Below, in pieces: positions 5,876-7,617 of a stretch of DNA of 7,617 nucleotides; positions within the stretch are counted from its first letter, which is position 1, and each line of letters begins with the position of its first letter. This stretch comes from Puia dinghuensis. Its GTDB lineage: Bacteria > Bacteroidota > Bacteroidia > Chitinophagales > Chitinophagaceae. A program made the position numbers and the translations under genes. The notes under the pieces are model-generated. The model did not search any database and was not told the DNA's origin. It saw nothing but the letters and a program-made list of their open reading frames with translations. The stretch lies in contig JAMFRX010000512.1 of assembly GCA_026224995.1 (NCBI GenBank), positions 1 to 7,617 on the forward strand, given 5' to 3'.

Positions 5876-7222
5876 TTATGATTGAAATAAATCGTCCATG
5901 GTAACTACATTTTGAATAAAGCCAAGAGATTGCACCCCATCTTTCAAACCAAACGTTGTAATGAGTGTCGGAAATACGCTCTTTCGTGTTTGGGTTTCTT
6001 CTTTGAACGTGAACATCTTCTTTTCAAACTCTTCTTTATGAGGTTTAGTTAGAACAAAAGGTTGTTGCGTAAATTTCACTTCACAAAGATTGATGACATG
6101 ATCCCTTCGATCGATCAGAAGGTCGATCTGAACACTTCGATCTTTGTCGATCCATGAGGATTCTTCCGTATATACGCCGCTTACTCCCAATGCCTTCTTA
6201 ATAGCCCCAATATGTTGAAGGCATATACTCTCATAAGCATAGCCGCTCCATGCCCGCCAGGCCGGACTGTCGATTCGGCTCAACCAGGAGCCCGCACCGG
6301 TTCGATGCTGATCTTTTATGAATTTTAAATAAAACAGAGAATACTGATCGGACAACCGGTAAATACTATCCTTGATCTTCTTTCCAAATGGATAACTCTT
6401 ATTAATAAATCCGCTCTCTTCCAATTCGCGGAGAACAGTTGTAAGAGTGCCGCCGTCTTTCACCCCGCTAGATTGTATGATCCCTTCACGACTAAGCCCC
6501 TGAGGCTTTCCGGCAAGCGTTTCGACAATAGCAATATGGCGATCGGCATGGTTAAATAATGAACGATAAAGATTGTTATATTCAGTCGCCAGAAATCCAT
6601 TGGGCGAAAATGCCAGGCGATCTATTTCCTGAAATGCACTCATACCTTGCCTTATCTCGCTTAGATAAAAAGGCACCCCGCCTACAACCATATAAAGTTG
6701 AAGGATCTGATATCGATCAAGGGTGACCTTACCAGCGCGAAGGAAATTTTCCGTTTCCCGGAGTGTAAAGGGTAATAGACGGATTCGTTGCGTTACCCTG
6801 TTGTAGAGACCGCCTCGGTTATTGATCACTTTATTGATCATCCATGACGCAGCGGAGCCGCAAACAACCAGGATAATGTCAGGTCGATTGGACGCCCAGG
6901 AGTTCCAAAAATGTTCAAGCGCTGAAAGAAAATTCGAGCGAGGCGTATCGATCCAAGGTAGCTCATCAAAAAAAACTACCTTTTTAGCTCCGTTTAATTT
7001 TTGAAGATGGTTCTTGAGCATCCCAAACGCTTCAAACCAATTCTTTGGAACGTTGCCCTCTTCGACACCCTTGTCAAATTCCTTTATTACAGAGAAAAAA
7101 TTGGTCAGCTGCTGTGATGTATTGGCCCTGGCAATACCTGTCATTTGAAAAGTGATTTGCTTGCCATAGACTTGGCGTATTAAAAAGGTTTTGCCTACCC
7201 TTCTTCGTCCATATACAGCCAA
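5876..7222 (-). CDS. AAA-type ATPase with C-terminal DUF234 domain, frameshifted at its 5' end
   Basis: The open frame of 448 codons starts at a TTG that is really an internal leucine codon; the true start is ATG at 7296, one base out of frame. Visible motifs, numbered from the TTG, are Walker A GRRRVGKT (5-12), Walker B KVVFFDELPW (81-90), a sensor-like CGSAASWM (121-128) and GGLYNRVTQRIRLLPF (137-152). A winged-helix-like stretch follows at about 240-275. The C-terminal DUF234 region has QIDLLID (365-371) followed by CEVKF (380-384), a D...ExK pattern typical of the PD-(D/E)XK nuclease superfamily. Corrected length would be 473 residues, normal for this widespread archaeal/bacterial STAND-like family. 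Its biological role is unknown; nuclease activity is unproven. It lies three bases upstream of the WG-repeat gene. Base composition is mostly lower than in the PTS operon, which may indicate transfer. Confidence 0.85.
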   Translation of the reverse strand: MAVYGRRRVGKTFLIRQVYGKQITFQMTGIARANTSQQLTNFFSVIKEFDKGVEEGNVPKNWFEAFGMLKNHLQKLNGAKKVVFFDELPWIDTPRSNFLSALEHFWNSWASNRPDIILVVCGSAASWMINKVINNRGGLYNRVTQRIRLLPFTLRETENFLRAGKVTLDRYQILQLYMVVGGVPFYLSEIRQGMSAFQEIDRLAFSPNGFLATEYNNLYRSLFNHADRHIAIVETLAGKPQGLSREGIIQSSGVKDGGTLTTVLRELEESGFINKSYPFGKKIKDSIYRLSDQYSLFYLKFIKDQHRTGAGSWLSRIDSPAWRAWSGYAYESICLQHIGAIKKALGVSGVYTEESSWIDKDRSVQIDLLIDRRDHVINLCEVKFTQQPFVLTKPHKEEFEKKMFTFKEETQTRKSVFPTLITTFGLKDGVQSLGFIQNVVTMDDLFQS

Positions 7223-7296
7223 AATTCGGGCTTATTGCTTTCAAGCAATTGATTAAGAGTTGTTTGTTCTTCTTTTCGCCCAACGATATTTTCCAT
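7195..7296 (-). pseudogene. Out-of-frame 5' end of the ATPase gene
   Basis: From ATG at 7296 the minus strand encodes MENIVGRKEEQ...LLESNKPEF (25 residues), the standard N-terminus of this ATPase family ('vGR..E...L'). It then continues out of frame for eight codons to a TAG at 7197-7195. At 7224-7221 the coding strand has TTTT. One additional T would give E-F-L-A-V-Y-G-R-R-R, joining smoothly to the Walker A motif in the main frame. The break is therefore a single-base deletion in a homopolymer, either a real mutation or a read error. Confidence 0.85.
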
Positions 7297-7317
7297 GTGA
7301 GAGGAATTACTCAGCTG

Positions 7318-7325
7318 CAAATGTA
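7318..7325 (-). promoter_or_regulatory. Candidate -7 box for the ATPase/WG-repeat gene pair
   Basis: The minus strand reads TACATTTG, an exact TAnnTTTG match, ending 21 bases before the ATG at 7296. Transcription would start roughly 15 bases before the start codon, a reasonable leader. No good TTTG is found at the expected -33 position. The box overlaps a short inverted repeat, GCAAA (7317-7321) with TTTGC (7332-7336), and is flanked by two TCAGCTG copies (7311-7317 and 7341-7347). Confidence 0.4.
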
Positions 7326-7400
7326 ATAAATTTTGCACTTTCAGCTGGATATAAATCTATAAATAGCTAAAACAGGTCAATTCATAGGACTTAGCGCTAT

Positions 7401-7617
7401 TTATGGCGCGCTCATCGCCGTCACGGCCTGGAGAAACCAGGCAGCATGGGGCAGCCATTGTTCTGTCCAGCGCCATTCGTTGCCGTTGTCGCTGGTTTTA
7501 AAATCGATACCGCTACCATCGGGATTCCCCTCTTTTCCGGTAATTCCGTTGGAGATACCCCCGCGCTGCGAGCCATGCCCAAACATGGAATACATGTAAG
7601 GCACATTGTGATCGCCA
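7401..7617 (-). CDS. C-terminal fragment of an unidentified protein
   Basis: A leftward frame enters from the right edge and ends at TAA (7403-7401), giving 71 residues with no start in view. The fragment is rich in Gly, Asn, Trp and Tyr: it begins GDHNVPYMYSMFGHGSQ, passes NPDGSGIDFK, and ends EWRWTEQWLPHAAWFLQAVTAM followed by SAP. The aromatic, glycine-rich character resembles the end of an extracellular carbohydrate-active enzyme, perhaps an alpha/alpha-barrel glycoside hydrolase. No catalytic motif can be named, so this is only a suggestion. The stop is 104 bases before the ATPase start, and the ATPase has its own candidate promoter in that gap. An overlapping leftward frame of similar length in the same bases is taken as a shadow because it starts late and is low in complexity. 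Confidence 0.55.
   Translation of the reverse strand, partial: GDHNVPYMYSMFGHGSQRGGISNGITGKEGNPDGSGIDFKTSDNGNEWRWTEQWLPHAAWFLQAVTAMSAP

Noticed and set aside
7392..7399. Palindrome TAGCGCTA just past the right-edge gene as a terminator
   Set aside because: It is a perfect 8-base palindrome with no loop and no T tract following on the minus strand, so it does not look like a terminator.
7421..7606. A second leftward frame overlapping the C-terminal fragment at the right edge
   Set aside because: Of the two overlapping frames, the one ending at 7401 stays open to the window edge and has a protein-like aromatic composition with a coherent C-terminal helix; this one does not.

Overview
The window looks like a chromosomal stretch from a member of the Bacteroidota, possibly a Chitinophagaceae-like soil bacterium. 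This is inferred from three things: the starts lack Shine-Dalgarno sequences, two leftward genes are preceded by exact TAnnTTTG boxes (the -7 element described for Bacteroides promoters), and a WG-repeat protein sits beside a DUF234-type ATPase. The genus cannot be fixed from the sequence.

Left edge (1-203): the first 25 codons of a leftward gene encode a clear signal peptide. A 127-base divergent intergenic region follows, holding a -7 box for the leftward gene and short direct repeats that could be operators.

Centre (204-5310): one tightly packed rightward operon encodes a complete sugar phosphotransferase system (PTS). Its order is EIIA, EIIB, a fused EIIC-EIID membrane protein, Enzyme I, HPr, and a NagB/AgaI-family amino-sugar-phosphate deaminase. 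Neighbouring genes overlap by 4-8 bases or are separated by one base. Phosphate would pass from phosphoenolpyruvate to Enzyme I (His182), HPr (His15), EIIA (His12), EIIB (His13) and then to a sugar brought in by EIIC-EIID. The deaminase suggests an amino sugar such as glucosamine or galactosamine, giving a ketohexose 6-phosphate and ammonia. Having Enzyme I and HPr inside the operon makes it self-contained, which is notable because PTS sugar uptake is uncommon in this phylum. Oddities are the natural EIIC-EIID fusion, an Enzyme I about 35 residues short at its C-terminus, and a deaminase with Gln in place of an active-site Glu. A probable intrinsic terminator lies at 5314-5357, inside the end of the convergent gene.

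Right (5322-7296): two leftward genes, mostly of lower GC, form a pair: an ATPase with a C-terminal DUF234 (PD-(D/E)XK-like) domain, then a five-repeat WG protein. Both are frame-disrupted. The ATPase lacks one T in a homopolymer just before its Walker A motif. The WG gene carries about 29 extra bases within repeat three. They are either a decaying, perhaps transferred, cassette or sequencing/assembly errors.

Right edge (7297-7617): a 104-base intergenic region with a -7 box precedes the ATPase. Beyond it is the C-terminal end of another leftward gene of unknown identity. No RNA genes, CRISPR arrays or insertion sequences were seen, and no gene-free stretch exceeds 300 bases.
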